Shown: positions 1-8,733 of the stretch, one piece after another
Layout: each line of letters starts with the position of its first letter
How positions within the stretch are numbered: position 1 is the stretch's first letter
Source: Leisingera caerulea DSM 24564
GTDB lineage: Bacteria; Pseudomonadota; Alphaproteobacteria; Rhodobacterales; Rhodobacteraceae
Assembly: GCF_000473325.1 (NCBI RefSeq)
Contig: NZ_KI421514.1
Location: 128,340-192,339 of the forward strand
Direction: 5' to 3'
DNA length: 64,000 nucleotides
Notes under the pieces: model-generated
Told to the model about the DNA's origin: nothing
What the model saw: only the letters and a program-made list of their open reading frames with translations
The model's database searches: none
Program-made: the position numbers and the translations under genes

Positions 1-1
1 C

Positions 2-1009
2 GACGCCGCCCGCGCCTCTGCCAAGTCGATGATTGAAAAGGACGGCGCGGTGATGATCACCGGCGGCTCCTCCTCCGGTGTGGCGATTGCCGTTCAGGGC
101 CTCTGCCAGGAGGCAGGTGTGATCTTCATGGCGGGCCTCACCCACTCCAATGATACCACCGGCAAGGATAAGAAGGCCAACGGCTTCCGCCACTTCTTCA
201 ACGGCTACATGTCGGGCGCGGCGCTGGCGCCGGTGCTGAAGAACCTCTATGGCACCGACCGCACCGCCTATCACCTGACCGCGGACTACACCTGGGGCTG
301 GACCCAGGAAGAATCGATCGCCGCGGCCACCGAGGCCTTGGGCTGGCAGACGGTGAACAAGGTCCGCACCCCGCTGGCGGCCACCGACTTCTCCTCCTAC
401 ATCGCGCCGGTTCTGAATTCGGGCGCCGACGTGCTGGTGCTGAACCACTATGGCGGCAACATGGTGAATTCGCTGACCAACGCGGTGCAGTTCGGCCTGC
501 GCGAGAAGGTCGTGAACGGCAAGAACTTCGAAATCGTGGTGCCGCTCTACTCCCGCCTGATGGCCAAGGGCGCAGGCGAGAACGTGAAGGGCATCCACGG
601 CTCCACCAACTGGCACTGGACGCTGCAGGATGAAGGCTCCAAGGCCTTTGTGAAGTCCTTCGGCACGAAATACGGCTTCCCGCCGAGCCAGGCCGCGCAC
701 ACCTGCTATGTGCAGACCCTGCTTTATGCAGACGCGGTCGAGCGCGCAGGCAGCTTTAACCCCTGTGCGGTTGTGGAAGCGCTGGAGGGCTATGAGTTCG
801 ACGGTCTGGGCAACGGTCCGACCCTCTACCGCGCCGAAGACCACCAGTGCTTCAAGGATGTCCTGGTGGTGCGCGGCAAAGAGAACCCGACCTCGGAATT
901 CGACCTGCTGGAAGTTGTCGAGGTCACTCCGCGGGCACAGGTGGAATACGCCCCCGATCACCCGATGTTCGCTGGCGGCAACCTGGGCGCCTGCAACCCG
1001 GGCGCATAA
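2..1009 (+). CDS. ABC transporter periplasmic substrate-binding protein, branched-chain amino-acid type (5' partial)
   Basis: The frame is already open at base 2, so the N-terminus and any signal peptide lie outside the window. The visible 335 residues match the LivK-like type 1 periplasmic binding fold, including a small-residue GGSSSG turn, a later GADVLVLNHYGGN stretch and two cysteines near the C-terminus. It should capture the substrate in the periplasm and deliver it to the LivHM permease encoded just downstream. This divergent subgroup is found in roseobacters with liv-type permeases, and the ligand (branched-chain amino acid, amide or another small molecule) cannot be assigned from sequence. 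Two perfect hairpins follow the stop codon before livH. Confidence 0.85.
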   Translation, partial: DAARASAKSMIEKDGAVMITGGSSSGVAIAVQGLCQEAGVIFMAGLTHSNDTTGKDKKANGFRHFFNGYMSGAALAPVLKNLYGTDRTAYHLTADYTWGWTQEESIAAATEALGWQTVNKVRTPLAATDFSSYIAPVLNSGADVLVLNHYGGNMVNSLTNAVQFGLREKVVNGKNFEIVVPLYSRLMAKGAGENVKGIHGSTNWHWTLQDEGSKAFVKSFGTKYGFPPSQAAHTCYVQTLLYADAVERAGSFNPCAVVEALEGYEFDGLGNGPTLYRAEDHQCFKDVLVVRGKENPTSEFDLLEVVEVTPRAQVEYAPDHPMFAGGNLGACNPGA

Positions 1010-1024
1010 GCCAGCCGCAGGGCA

Positions 1025-1073
1025 CCGGAATTTTCTGAAAAATTCCGGGCCGGAGTCCGAGCCGGACTCCGGC
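1025..1073. other. Tandem double hairpin between the binding-protein gene and livH
   Basis: Two abutting perfect inverted repeats lie 15 nt after the stop codon. The first is CCGGAATTTT/AAAATTCCGG (1025-1034 and 1039-1048, loop CTGA). The second is GCCGGAGTCC/GGACTCCGGC (1049-1058 and 1064-1073, loop GAGCC). There is no U-tract, so this looks more like an mRNA-stabilising or processing structure than a full intrinsic terminator. Placed between a binding protein and its permease, such hairpins commonly let the binding protein be made in excess. A REP-like repeat is the alternative. Confidence 0.7.
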
Positions 1074-1140
1074 TGCCCCAACCGGCCCGTCCGCTCCCCC
1101 GCCGGACGGGCCATCCCTGACCTGACGAACGGTGGGACCC

Positions 1141-2163
1141 ATGGACGCCATTCTCCTGCAAATCCTGAACGGGCTCGACAAGGGCTCGGCCTATGCGCTG
1201 ATCGCGCTGGGATTGACACTTATTTTCGGCACGCTGGGCGTGGTGAACTTTGCCCATGGGGCCCTGTTCATGATCGGCGCCTTCTGCGCCGTCACCCTGC
1301 AGCGCATTCTGAACCTCAGCTTTGAAGTCGTCGACGAGACCCAGACCGACTTCCTCGGCAACCCGCTCAAGGTGAAAACCCCCTATGTCGAGGCCTGGTT
1401 CGGCCCCGAGTTCGGCGGTGCCATCATCGACTGGGCGGTGCCGCTGGCGATCCTCTTTGCGATCCCGATCATGATCGGCGTCGGCTATGTGATGGAGCGC
1501 GGGCTGATCAAGCATTTCTACAAACGCCCCCATGCAGACCAGATCCTGGTGACCTTCGGCCTCGCCATCGTGCTGCAGGAAGTGGTCAAGTATTTCTACG
1601 GCGCCAACCCGATCCAGACCCCGGCGCCGGACGCGCTGAACGGGGTGATGAACCTGGGCGCCGTGATCGGCATGGACATCATCTATCCGGTCTGGCGCGT
1701 TGTCTATTTCTTCTTTGCCGTGCTGATCATCGGCGGCATCTTCAGCTTCCTGCAGTTCACCACCTTCGGCATGGTGGTGCGGGCAGGCATGGCCGACCGC
1801 GAGACCGTGGGCCTTCTGGGCATCAACATCGACCGCCGCTTTACCATCATGTTCGGCATCGCCGCCGCTGTCGCGGGTCTGGCCGGCGTCATGTACACGC
1901 CGATCAACTCGCCCAACTATCACATGGGCATGGACTTCCTGGTCCTCAGCTTCGTGGTGGTGGTCGTCGGCGGCATGGGCTCCCTGCCCGGCGCGGTGCT
2001 GGCCGGTTTCCTGCTGGGCGTTCTGGAAAGCTTTGCCTCGATGAACGAGATCAAGTCTCTGATCCCCGGCATCGACCAGATCATCATCTATGTGGTCGCA
2101 ATCATCATTCTGCTGACCCGCCCGCGGGGCCTGATGGGCCGCAAAGGCGTGATGGAGGACTAA
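1141..2163 (+). CDS. livH: Branched-chain amino-acid ABC transporter permease LivH-type
   Basis: A polytopic membrane protein of 340 residues in the LivH family (BPD_transp_2). The N-terminus has the typical LNGLDKGSAYALIALGLTLIFG helix and a VNFAHGA motif. A long periplasmic insert at about residues 60-95 separates the first helices. The C-terminal half holds the conserved GAxxAGVMYTPINSP and GGMGSLPGAVLAG segments that contact the ATPases. I choose ATG at 1141 because GGTGGG sits just ahead of it; a GTG at 1132 would add three residues. It pairs with LivM to form the inner-membrane channel. Confidence 0.9.
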   Translation: MDAILLQILNGLDKGSAYALIALGLTLIFGTLGVVNFAHGALFMIGAFCAVTLQRILNLSFEVVDETQTDFLGNPLKVKTPYVEAWFGPEFGGAIIDWAVPLAILFAIPIMIGVGYVMERGLIKHFYKRPHADQILVTFGLAIVLQEVVKYFYGANPIQTPAPDALNGVMNLGAVIGMDIIYPVWRVVYFFFAVLIIGGIFSFLQFTTFGMVVRAGMADRETVGLLGINIDRRFTIMFGIAAAVAGLAGVMYTPINSPNYHMGMDFLVLSFVVVVVGGMGSLPGAVLAGFLLGVLESFASMNEIKSLIPGIDQIIIYVVAIIILLTRPRGLMGRKGVMED

Positions 2164-2166
2164 GAC

Positions 2167-3369
2167 ATGTTCGGACTGGACAAAAAAGACACATCCCTGC
2201 TGATCATCGTCGCCATCCTGACGCTGTTTGCGCCCTTCATCCTGAACCCCTTCCCGACCGGCAGCGCCATGGCGCAGTTCAACGCGGGCTATCCGGACCT
2301 GATGCAGCGTTTCGTGATCTTCGGAATCTTCGCCATCGGCTTCAACATCCTGTTCGGCCTCACCGGCTACCTGTCGTTCGGCCATGCGGCCTTCCTCGGG
2401 GCCGGCTCCTACTCCGCCGTCTGGATGTTCAAGCTCATCGGTATGAACGTTATCCCGGCGATTGTGCTGTCGGTCATTGTCGCGGGCCTGTTTGCGCTGC
2501 TGATCGGCTTTGTCAGCTTGCGCCGCTCCGGCATCTACTTCTCGATCCTGACGCTGGCCTTTGCACAGATGTCCTTCAACCTCGCCTATTCGGTGCTGAC
2601 ACCAATCACCAACGGCGAGACCGGACTGCAGCTGACGCTGGAAGACCCCCGCATCCTGGGCGTCTCCGCCACCGCCGACGGCTCGATCCCCGTGACCAAC
2701 CTGTTCGGGCTGGAAATGCGCTCCACCTTTGAGCTGGCCGTCGGCCCCTGGGCGTTCCAGTTCAACGCAGGCTACTACCTGTGCGCGCTGATCATGCTGG
2801 CCGCCTTCTATCTGTCGATCCGCATCTTCCGCTCGCCCTTCGGCATGATGCTGCGGGCGGTGAAATCGAACCAGCAGCGGATGAACTACACCGGCCTCAA
2901 CACCCGGCCCTACACGCTGGCGGCCTTTGTGATCTCCGGCATGTATGCTGGCCTTGCAGGCGGTCTGATGGCCTCGATGGACCCGCTGGCAGGCGCTGAG
3001 CGGATGCAGTGGACCGCCTCCGGCGAAGTGGTTCTGATGACCATCCTGGGCGGTGCCGGCACGCTGATCGGCCCGGTGCTGGGCGCAGGTTTCATCAAGT
3101 ACTTCGAGAACATCTTCTCCAAGATCAACGACAACGTGCTGCACAGCTGGTTCAGCTTCCTGCCCGATGGAATGGAGGACGCAGTGGTCTTCCTGATCCA
3201 CCCTTTCATCGGCAAGGGCTGGCACCTGACGCTGGGCATCCTGTTCATGCTGGTGGTGATCTTCCTGCCCGGCGGCCTGGTTGAGGGCGGCCAGCGGATC
3301 AAGGGCTGGCTCAGCGGCCGCAAGGCCAAGGACAGCAAAGCCTCCGGCGAAACCAACCCCGCGGAATAA
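2167..3369 (+). CDS. livM: Branched-chain amino-acid ABC transporter permease LivM-type
   Basis: A 400-residue membrane protein, the second permease of the transporter, starting 3 nt after the livH stop. It shows the LivM hallmarks: [18 protein letters not shown] near residue 60, a [29 protein letters not shown] block, and the C-terminal [15 protein letters not shown] loop. The C-terminal tail after about residue 385 is charged and cytoplasmic. Tight spacing with livH and livG indicates one operon. Nothing in the sequence narrows the transported substrate. Confidence 0.9.
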   Translation: MFGLDKKDTSLLIIVAILTLFAPFILNPFPTGSAMAQFNAGYPDLMQRFVIFGIFAIGFNILFGLTGYLSFGHAAFLGAGSYSAVWMFKLIGMNVIPAIVLSVIVAGLFALLIGFVSLRRSGIYFSILTLAFAQMSFNLAYSVLTPITNGETGLQLTLEDPRILGVSATADGSIPVTNLFGLEMRSTFELAVGPWAFQFNAGYYLCALIMLAAFYLSIRIFRSPFGMMLRAVKSNQQRMNYTGLNTRPYTLAAFVISGMYAGLAGGLMASMDPLAGAERMQWTASGEVVLMTILGGAGTLIGPVLGAGFIKYFENIFSKINDNVLHSWFSFLPDGMEDAVVFLIHPFIGKGWHLTLGILFMLVVIFLPGGLVEGGQRIKGWLSGRKAKDSKASGETNPAE

Positions 3370-3381
3370 GGAGACAGAACA

Positions 3382-4137
3382 ATGGGTATCCTTGAAGTCA
3401 AAGACGTGGGGAAACGGTTCGGCGGCCTGCAGGCGCTGTCCGACGTGAACCTCAGCGTTCAGGAAAACTCGGTCCATGCGATCATCGGGCCGAACGGCGC
3501 GGGCAAGTCCACCCTGCTCAACTGCCTGGTGGGCAAACTGATCCCCGACACAGGCTCGGTCATGTTCGACGGCCAGTCGGTGCTGGGCCGCGCGCCCTAT
3601 GAGATCAACCAGATGGGCATCAGCCGCGTGTTCCAGACGCCGGAAATCTTTGGCGATCTGACGGTGCTGGAAAACATGATGATCCCCTGCTTCGCCAAAC
3701 GGGACGGCGCGTTTGAGCTGAACGCCCTGTCCGCGGTGCTGAAGCAGAAGGACATCCTGCAGAAGGCCGAGCATATGCTGGAAGAGATGAACATGGCGGA
3801 CAAGCGGCACATGCACGCCGCCGCCATGTCCCGCGGCGACAAGCGGCGGCTGGAGATCGGCATGTGCCTGTCGCAAGAGCCGCGCCTGCTGCTGCTGGAC
3901 GAGCCCACCGCCGGCATGGCGCGGGCCGACACCAACAACACCATCGACCTGCTGAAACAGATCAGCGACGAGCGCGACATCACCATCGCCATCATCGAAC
4001 ACGACATGCATGTGGTGTTTTCCCTCGCCAACCGGATCACCGTGCTGGCCCAGGGTACCCCGCTGGTAGAGGACGACCCGCAGAACATCCGCGGCAACCC
4101 GAAGGTGCGCGAAGCCTATCTGGGCGAAAGCGCGTAA
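3382..4137 (+). CDS. livG: ABC transporter ATP-binding protein LivG-type
   Basis: A cytoplasmic ATPase of 251 residues. Walker A is GPNGAGKST near residue 37 and Walker B is LLLLDEPTAGM near residue 172. The switch histidine is in IEHDMHVVF. The signature region reads MSRGDKRRLEIG, an ABC signature variant in which the usual LSxGxQ is altered, as often seen in LivG proteins of this subgroup. A strong GGAG ribosome site precedes the start 12 nt after livM. It pairs with LivF to energise LivHM. Confidence 0.9.
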   Translation: MGILEVKDVGKRFGGLQALSDVNLSVQENSVHAIIGPNGAGKSTLLNCLVGKLIPDTGSVMFDGQSVLGRAPYEINQMGISRVFQTPEIFGDLTVLENMMIPCFAKRDGAFELNALSAVLKQKDILQKAEHMLEEMNMADKRHMHAAAMSRGDKRRLEIGMCLSQEPRLLLLDEPTAGMARADTNNTIDLLKQISDERDITIAIIEHDMHVVFSLANRITVLAQGTPLVEDDPQNIRGNPKVREAYLGESA

Positions 4138-4149
4138 AGGAGAAACACC

Positions 4150-4905
4150 ATGAATGTGAAACCCGATTTCTCCAAACACGCCAATGTGGCGACGACCGCC
4201 CCGGCCTTCCTTTCGGTCTGGGATGTGCATGCCTACTACGGCGAGAGCTACATCGTGCAGGGCATCAACTTTAACGTCCATGAGGGCGAAATCCTGGCGC
4301 TGCTGGGCCGCAACGGCGCGGGCAAAACCTCGACCCTGCGCTCGATCGCCCGCACCGGCTCCCCCATGGTGACACGGGGCGAGATCTGGCTGGACCATAA
4401 GCCGCTGCACAAGATGACATCCTATGAGGCCGCTGCCGAGGGTCTGGGCCTTGTTCCCGAAGATCGCCGCATCATTCCCGGCCTGACGGTCGAGGAGAAC
4501 CTGCAACTGGCGCAGATCGCCCCGCCCATCGGCTGGTCACTGGAGCGGCTTTACGACCTGTTCCCGCGCCTGGGCGAGCGGCGCAAGCAGGAGGGCGTGA
4601 CGCTTTCGGGCGGTGAGCAGCAGATGCTGGCCATAGCCCGGGCGCTGGCCCGCGACATCAAGGTGCTTTTGCTGGATGAACCCTACGAGGGTCTTGCCCC
4701 GGTGATCGTGGACGAGATCGAAAAGACCCTCATCCACATCAAGGAACAGGGCATGACAACCATCATTGTCGAGCAGAACGCGGTCCGCGCCCTGGAACTG
4801 GCGGACCGTGCGGTGATCCTCGATACCGGCGGCATCGTCTTTGACGGCACTGCCGCCGAGGTCCTGGAAAACGAGGAGCTGCGCGCCGAATACCTGGCGA
4901 TCTAA
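4150..4905 (+). CDS. livF: ABC transporter ATP-binding protein LivF-type
   Basis: The second ATPase of the transporter, 251 residues. Walker A is GRNGAGKTS near residue 57, the ABC signature is LSGGEQQ near residue 154, Walker B is LLLDEPYEGLAP near residue 177, and the switch region reads IIVEQNAVRAL, with Q replacing the usual switch His, which is typical of LivF. The first 20 residues form a short extension before the ATPase fold. The gene closes the liv operon and is followed by an intrinsic terminator at 4968-5005. Confidence 0.9.
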   Translation: MNVKPDFSKHANVATTAPAFLSVWDVHAYYGESYIVQGINFNVHEGEILALLGRNGAGKTSTLRSIARTGSPMVTRGEIWLDHKPLHKMTSYEAAAEGLGLVPEDRRIIPGLTVEENLQLAQIAPPIGWSLERLYDLFPRLGERRKQEGVTLSGGEQQMLAIARALARDIKVLLLDEPYEGLAPVIVDEIEKTLIHIKEQGMTTIIVEQNAVRALELADRAVILDTGGIVFDGTAAEVLENEELRAEYLAI

Positions 4906-4967
4906 GACGCGCCCCAAAATCTTTACCTCCGTCTTGCCGGCCACCCACATGCCGGCATTGGCAGACT

Positions 4968-5005
4968 GAGGCCGGCTCTTCCCTGGGCTGGCCTCTTTTT
5001 ATTTT
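4968..5005 (+). terminator. Intrinsic terminator of the liv operon
   Basis: GAGGCCGGC (4968-4976) pairs with GCTGGCCTC (4987-4995), with one G.U pair and a 10-nt loop, followed directly by TTTTTATTTT. This is a canonical Rho-independent terminator about 60 nt after the livF stop. The remaining 190 nt up to the next gene hold no recognisable element and probably carry its promoter. Confidence 0.9.
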
Positions 5006-5196
5006 GCGGGGCGAGAGCAGTGTCTGCGCGCTCAAAACATCAGTTCGACCCCGCAATAAACCCCGGTTATACGCCCCCGGTTTCTGCGTTTTTCCAACCC
5101 GGCGCCTATTCTTTCCCGCCGCTCCAGCCGCGATGTCTCTGCCACGGCCTGTGCCATTCCGGTGCGGCCTCTGACAGGACACAGAAAGGATACTCA

Positions 5197-5448
5197 ATGC
5201 GCCATTCGCTGAAACTCCTCGCGCTAGCGTTCACCCTGCCCGCTGCAGCGGCATTTGCTTCCGACGGCACACCTGGTGCCGAAACCCAGGCCAAGATCCG
5301 CGAACTGCTGACCGGCCAGGGCTATGAAGTGCGCAAGATCGAAACCGAAGATGGACTGTACGAGGCCTACGCCCTGAAGGACGGCAAAAAGTACGAGGTC
5401 TATCTGAACGACAAGATCGAAGTGGTAAAGATCGAAGAGAACGACTGA
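5197..5448 (+). CDS. Small periplasmic PepSY-domain protein
   Basis: An 83-residue protein with a signal peptide (residues 1-22, cleavage after AAAAFA) followed by a single PepSY-like unit. The unit has an N-terminal helix (QAKIRELLTGQGYEVRKIE) and two strands (LYEAYALKDGKKYEVYLN, KIEVVKIE). PepSY domains are proposed to bind peptides or inhibit proteases, but stand-alone periplasmic copies next to cytochrome b561 genes are common and of unknown role. The start is ATG 5197 after AGAAAGGA; an in-frame upstream start would place the hydrophobic segment internally. It heads a likely three-gene unit with the cytochrome and LuxR genes. Confidence 0.8.
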   Translation: MRHSLKLLALAFTLPAAAAFASDGTPGAETQAKIRELLTGQGYEVRKIETEDGLYEAYALKDGKKYEVYLNDKIEVVKIEEND

Positions 5449-5467
5449 GCCCAACGGAACAACGCAC

Positions 5468-5490
5468 CGGGCGCCAACTCCCGGCGCCCG
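5468..5490 (+). other. GC-rich hairpin between the PepSY gene and the cytochrome b561 gene
   Basis: CGGGCGCC (5468-5475) and GGCGCCCG (5483-5490) form a perfect 8-bp stem with loop AACTCCC, followed only by CTTTG. It lies 20 nt after the PepSY stop and 19 nt before the next start. It may attenuate readthrough so that the small periplasmic protein exceeds the membrane cytochrome. Confidence 0.6.
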
Positions 5491-5509
5491 CTTTGACAGG
5501 AGGGCTGAC

Positions 5510-6049
5510 ATGCACCGCACATACGTCTGGGACCCTGTGGTCCGGCTGTTTCACTGGTCTCTGGCCGCGGGCTTTGCCGCCAACGCGCTGCTCACCGACC
5601 CGGAGGGCAATCTTCACGAATACGTCGGCTACGCCATTGCCGCGCTGATCGGCATCCGGGTGATCTGGGGCCTTATCGGCAGCCGCCATGCGCGGTTTTC
5701 CAGCTTTCCGCCCGATGCCGGCGCCGCAGCCGGACAGCTGAGCGATATCGCCACTGGCCGGATCCGCCGGCATCCCGGCCACTCTCCGCTGGGCGCGCTG
5801 ATGATCTACAACCTGCTGCTGACGATCAGCGGCATCGCCCTCACCGGTTATCTGATGACGACCACCCGGTTCTGGGGCGTTGAATGGCCCGAAGAGCTGC
5901 ACGAGGCGCTGGTCTCTTGGGCGGAGATTTCCATTGTGCTGCACGTGGCAGCGGTGCTGTTCGAAAGCCGCCGGACCAAAGTCAATCTGGCGCGCGCGAT
6001 GGTCACTGGCTACAAGGAGGTGCCCGAAGCCCGCAGAGAGAGGCACTGA
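5510..6049 (+). CDS. Cytochrome b561 / b-type cytochrome membrane protein
   Basis: A 179-residue integral membrane protein of the bacterial cytochrome b561 (Ni-hydrogenase-type b cytochrome) superfamily. It starts with the typical WDPxVRLFHWSL motif, whose His is a probable heme ligand. About four helices follow (residues 15-30, 38-57, 95-118, 130-155), with further candidate ligands in NLHEYVGYA and VLHVAAVLF. Such proteins pass electrons between periplasmic donors and the quinone pool. It is preceded by AGGAGGG and shares one base with the start of the following regulator gene, suggesting translational coupling. The electron donor is unknown; the neighbouring PepSY protein is a candidate partner. 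Confidence 0.85.
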   Translation: MHRTYVWDPVVRLFHWSLAAGFAANALLTDPEGNLHEYVGYAIAALIGIRVIWGLIGSRHARFSSFPPDAGAAAGQLSDIATGRIRRHPGHSPLGALMIYNLLLTISGIALTGYLMTTTRFWGVEWPEELHEALVSWAEISIVLHVAAVLFESRRTKVNLARAMVTGYKEVPEARRERH

Positions 6050-6597
6050 TGCACCACACCCCGAACGGCCCCGCCCAGCCTTGGGTCCTGATTGCCGTGA
6101 TCGCCGTGCAGGCCATCTGCGCGGCGGTCTTTCTTGGGGATGTGATTGCGGATCTCAGCGGCTTGGAGGCCGGCGAGGCTGAAGCCGGCGAACGCAGCCA
6201 CACCTATATCGAAGGGCTTGCCGCGCTGGCGCTGACCGCGGCCATCGTGATTGAAACCCGTATTCTGATGTGGCTGCTGCGCCGCAAGGCGCATCTGGAG
6301 GAAAGCCTGAGCGCCGCCCAGGCCGCAGTGCAGGACGTGATCAACGCAGAATTTGCCACTTGGGGCCTGACACCCGCCGAGCTGGATGTGGCAAATTTCC
6401 TGGTCAAGGGCCTCAGCACCGCCGAAATCGCCGCCATGCGCGGCAGTGCCGAGGGCACCGTTAAGGCACAGCTGAATGCGATCTACCGTAAATCCGGCAC
6501 CGCCAACCGGGCCGAACTGATGAGCCTGCTGATCGACACGATGATGGGACAACGCCAGACTGACCGCGGCGAAGGCGCCGCCGCCCGCCCGGCCTGA
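6049..6597 (+). CDS. Membrane-anchored LuxR-type HTH regulator
   Basis: A 182-residue protein with two predicted transmembrane helices (about residues 12-32 and 52-73), a short charged helix, and a C-terminal LuxR/GerE helix-turn-helix (about 105-165: LTPAELDVANFLVKGLSTAEIAAMR, then a GTVKAQLNAIYRKSG recognition helix). There is no receiver or autoinducer domain. The layout implies a one-component regulator that reads a membrane or periplasmic state and binds DNA at the membrane. The start ATG overlaps the stop of the cytochrome gene (TGATG). The C-terminal tail is Arg/Ala-rich and probably disordered. Confidence 0.75.
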   Translation: MHHTPNGPAQPWVLIAVIAVQAICAAVFLGDVIADLSGLEAGEAEAGERSHTYIEGLAALALTAAIVIETRILMWLLRRKAHLEESLSAAQAAVQDVINAEFATWGLTPAELDVANFLVKGLSTAEIAAMRGSAEGTVKAQLNAIYRKSGTANRAELMSLLIDTMMGQRQTDRGEGAAARPA

Positions 6598-6604
6598 GCT
6601 GCCG

Positions 6605-8101
6605 TCAGACCATCTTCCGCAGCTCGGTCTTCAGCACCTTGCCGTAATTATTCTTGGGAAGCGCCTCAATCCGCAAATACGCCTTGGGCCGCTTGAACCG
6701 CGCGATCCGGCTGTTGCACAGCGCATCCAGTTCCGCCTCCGGTGCATCCCCCACGACAAAGGCCACCACCTCCTCGCCCCAAGCGGCATGAGGCCGGCCC
6801 ACGACCGAGACCTCGCGCACCTGCGGGTGCATCAGCAGCACCTCCTCCACCTCGCGCGGGTAGACGTTGGAGCCGCCGGTGATGATCATGTCCTTGGAAC
6901 GGTCCTGCAGCGTCAGATAGCCGTCTTCGTCCAGCACCCCCATGTCGCCCGTCATCAGCCAGCCATTGACCAATGTCTTCTCTGTGGCTTCCGGGTTCTG
7001 CCAATAGCCCGGCATCACCGCATCGCCGCGCACCATGATCTCGCCGTGGCTGCCTGCGGGCAGAAACTCACCGTCCGGTGTGCCGATCCGCACCTCCACA
7101 ACGCTTTGCGCCCGGCCGACGCTGGCCAGCCGTTCGCGCCAGCGCGGATGCGTGCGGTCCTGCACGTCGTGGCGCGGCAGCGCCGTGATCGCCATCGGGC
7201 ATTCCCCCTGGCCGTAAACCTGGACGAAGACCGGGCCGAAATGCTCCACCGCTTCGATGATATCGGCGGCATACATCGGCCCGCCGGCATAAACCACGGT
7301 GCGCAGCCCCTCGCCCCTGCGGCCCAGCCGCTTTGCCTCAGCCGTCATGCGCGTGACCATGGTGGGCGCTGCGAACATGTGGACGCGGGTAAAATGCGCC
7401 GCCAGATCAAAAATCTCCGCCTCGTCAAAGCCTCCCGAGGCCGGACAGACGTGGCGCGCGCCCGCCAACACATGCTGGATTGCATAGATCCCCGCGCCAT
7501 GGCTCATCGGCGCTGCATAAAGCGCGTGATCTTCCGCGCTCACCTGATCGACATCCGCGAAATAGGCGATGGCCATGTTCATCAGCATCCGGTGGGTGAT
7601 CATTACCCCTTTGGGCCGCCCGGTTGTGCCGGAGGTGTAGAACAGCCAGGCCAGATCTTCCGGCAGGCGCGGCGCGGGATCCGCCACCGGCTCCGCCTGC
7701 AAGGCCGCCGCATAATCCGCACCGGTGATATCCACACAGCGCACGGCGGCTCCGGTCTCTTCGACGGCTTCTGTCATCCCCGGCGACGTGAACACGATCC
7801 CGGTGCCGGAGTTCTCAAGAATGAACTCCGCTTCCTTGCCATGCAGCTTGGCATTGACCGGCACTGCGGCCGCGCCGGCATACCAGATGCCATAAAGCGC
7901 AATCAGGTAATCCGGACAGTTCTTCATAAAGATGCCAACACGGTCACCCGCTGAAATGCCCTGGGCTTGCAGCCAGCCTGCAACCGAAGCCGCCTGCGCA
8001 TGGAACCCGGCGTAATCCGCAACCATCTCCTGCCCCAGATACAACGCAGGCCGCCCGCCCTCTGCCGCCGCCGTCCGCTGCAGCCACACCGCTATGTTCA
8101 T
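6605..8101 (-). CDS. AMP-dependent acyl-CoA synthetase/ligase
   Basis: A 498-residue ANL-superfamily enzyme that adenylates a carboxylic acid and transfers it to CoA. The P-loop-like A3 motif is YTSGTTGRPKG (about residue 167), the A5 region is VYGQGECP, and A8 is the GDMGVLDEDGYL / DRSKDMIITGG pair. The catalytic lysine lies in PKNNYGKVLK at the C-terminus. I choose ATG at 8101 because GGGAGAGGG lies just upstream; an in-frame ATG at 8149 lacks this. Substrate cannot be assigned; medium-chain fatty or aromatic acids are typical for this length. It diverges from a PAS-LuxR gene that may control it. Confidence 0.85.
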   Translation of the reverse strand: MNIAVWLQRTAAAEGGRPALYLGQEMVADYAGFHAQAASVAGWLQAQGISAGDRVGIFMKNCPDYLIALYGIWYAGAAAVPVNAKLHGKEAEFILENSGTGIVFTSPGMTEAVEETGAAVRCVDITGADYAAALQAEPVADPAPRLPEDLAWLFYTSGTTGRPKGVMITHRMLMNMAIAYFADVDQVSAEDHALYAAPMSHGAGIYAIQHVLAGARHVCPASGGFDEAEIFDLAAHFTRVHMFAAPTMVTRMTAEAKRLGRRGEGLRTVVYAGGPMYAADIIEAVEHFGPVFVQVYGQGECPMAITALPRHDVQDRTHPRWRERLASVGRAQSVVEVRIGTPDGEFLPAGSHGEIMVRGDAVMPGYWQNPEATEKTLVNGWLMTGDMGVLDEDGYLTLQDRSKDMIITGGSNVYPREVEEVLLMHPQVREVSVVGRPHAAWGEEVVAFVVGDAPEAELDALCNSRIARFKRPKAYLRIEALPKNNYGKVLKTELRKMV

Positions 8102-8196
8102 TTGCTTGCCCTCTCCCGCTTGCCCCGCAGCGCGCAACGTGGCACGCAACGGCAGCCCCCTTCAATTCCGCAAAAATACCGGGGTAAGAATACCAT
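8102..8196. promoter_or_regulatory. Divergent promoter region, acyl-CoA ligase / PAS-LuxR regulator
   Basis: The 95 nt separating the divergent starts must hold both promoters. The ligase ribosome site occupies its left end. An A/T-rich segment (AATACCGGGGTAAGAATACCATATG) occupies its right end. I see no clear dyad that I would call an operator. Confidence 0.4.
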
Positions 8197-8733
8197 ATGA
8201 GCGATCTTGCCTTTGACCATGCCCCCGTTGGCCTTGCCGTGCTTGAACGCCGCGTCATCACGCGGTGCAATCTGCAGTTCGCTGCCACCTTCGGCGGCGC
8301 GCCAGGGGACTACTCCGGCATGCTGGTAGCCGAACTTTATCCCAGCCAGGAGGATTTCCACCGCATCGGCGCGCTGCTGCAGCAGCCTGAGGCGCAAAGC
8401 GGCAGCTACAGCGACGAGCGCATCATGCGCCGCCGCGCGGGGGAATTGTTCTGGTGCCGGGTGCGGGGCCGCTCTGTCACGCCCGAGGCCCCCTTCCAGA
8501 CCGGCATTTGGTCATTTGCCGACATTTCCGACGACCGCCCGGTGGTCTCCCTCACCCCGCGTGAGCGCGAAGTCGCGATCCTCACCTGCAAGGGGCTGTC
8601 AGCCAAGGAGATCGGCAAACAACTGGATCTCTCCTACCGCACGGTCGAAAGCCACCGCGCGCACTTGCTGCAAAAGTTCGGCGCCCGCAAACTGCCGGAA
8701 CTGGTGGCCAAGCTGACGGGAATGCCGCTGTGA
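8197..8733 (+). CDS. PAS-domain LuxR-family transcriptional regulator
   Basis: A 178-residue protein with an N-terminal PAS/PAC-like sensor (about residues 5-112; it starts FDHAPVGLAVLERR and ends with FQTGIWSFADIS) and a C-terminal LuxR/GerE DNA-binding domain (about 118-175; LTPREREVAIL, GLSAKEIGKQL, YRTVESHRAHLLQKFG). The PAS domain suggests a ligand or redox input, possibly an acyl-CoA related signal given the divergent ligase, though that is inference. It has no kinase or receiver domain, so it should act as a one-component regulator. Confidence 0.8.
   Translation: MSDLAFDHAPVGLAVLERRVITRCNLQFAATFGGAPGDYSGMLVAELYPSQEDFHRIGALLQQPEAQSGSYSDERIMRRRAGELFWCRVRGRSVTPEAPFQTGIWSFADISDDRPVVSLTPREREVAILTCKGLSAKEIGKQLDLSYRTVESHRAHLLQKFGARKLPELVAKLTGMPL

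Noticed and set aside
958..4506. A very long open frame on the minus strand opposite the liv genes (and similar long antisense frames at 42741-45539 and 47951-51019)
   Set aside because: These are by-products of high GC content opposite well-recognised genes; their translations are His/Gln/Asp-rich, low in hydrophobic structure and match no family.
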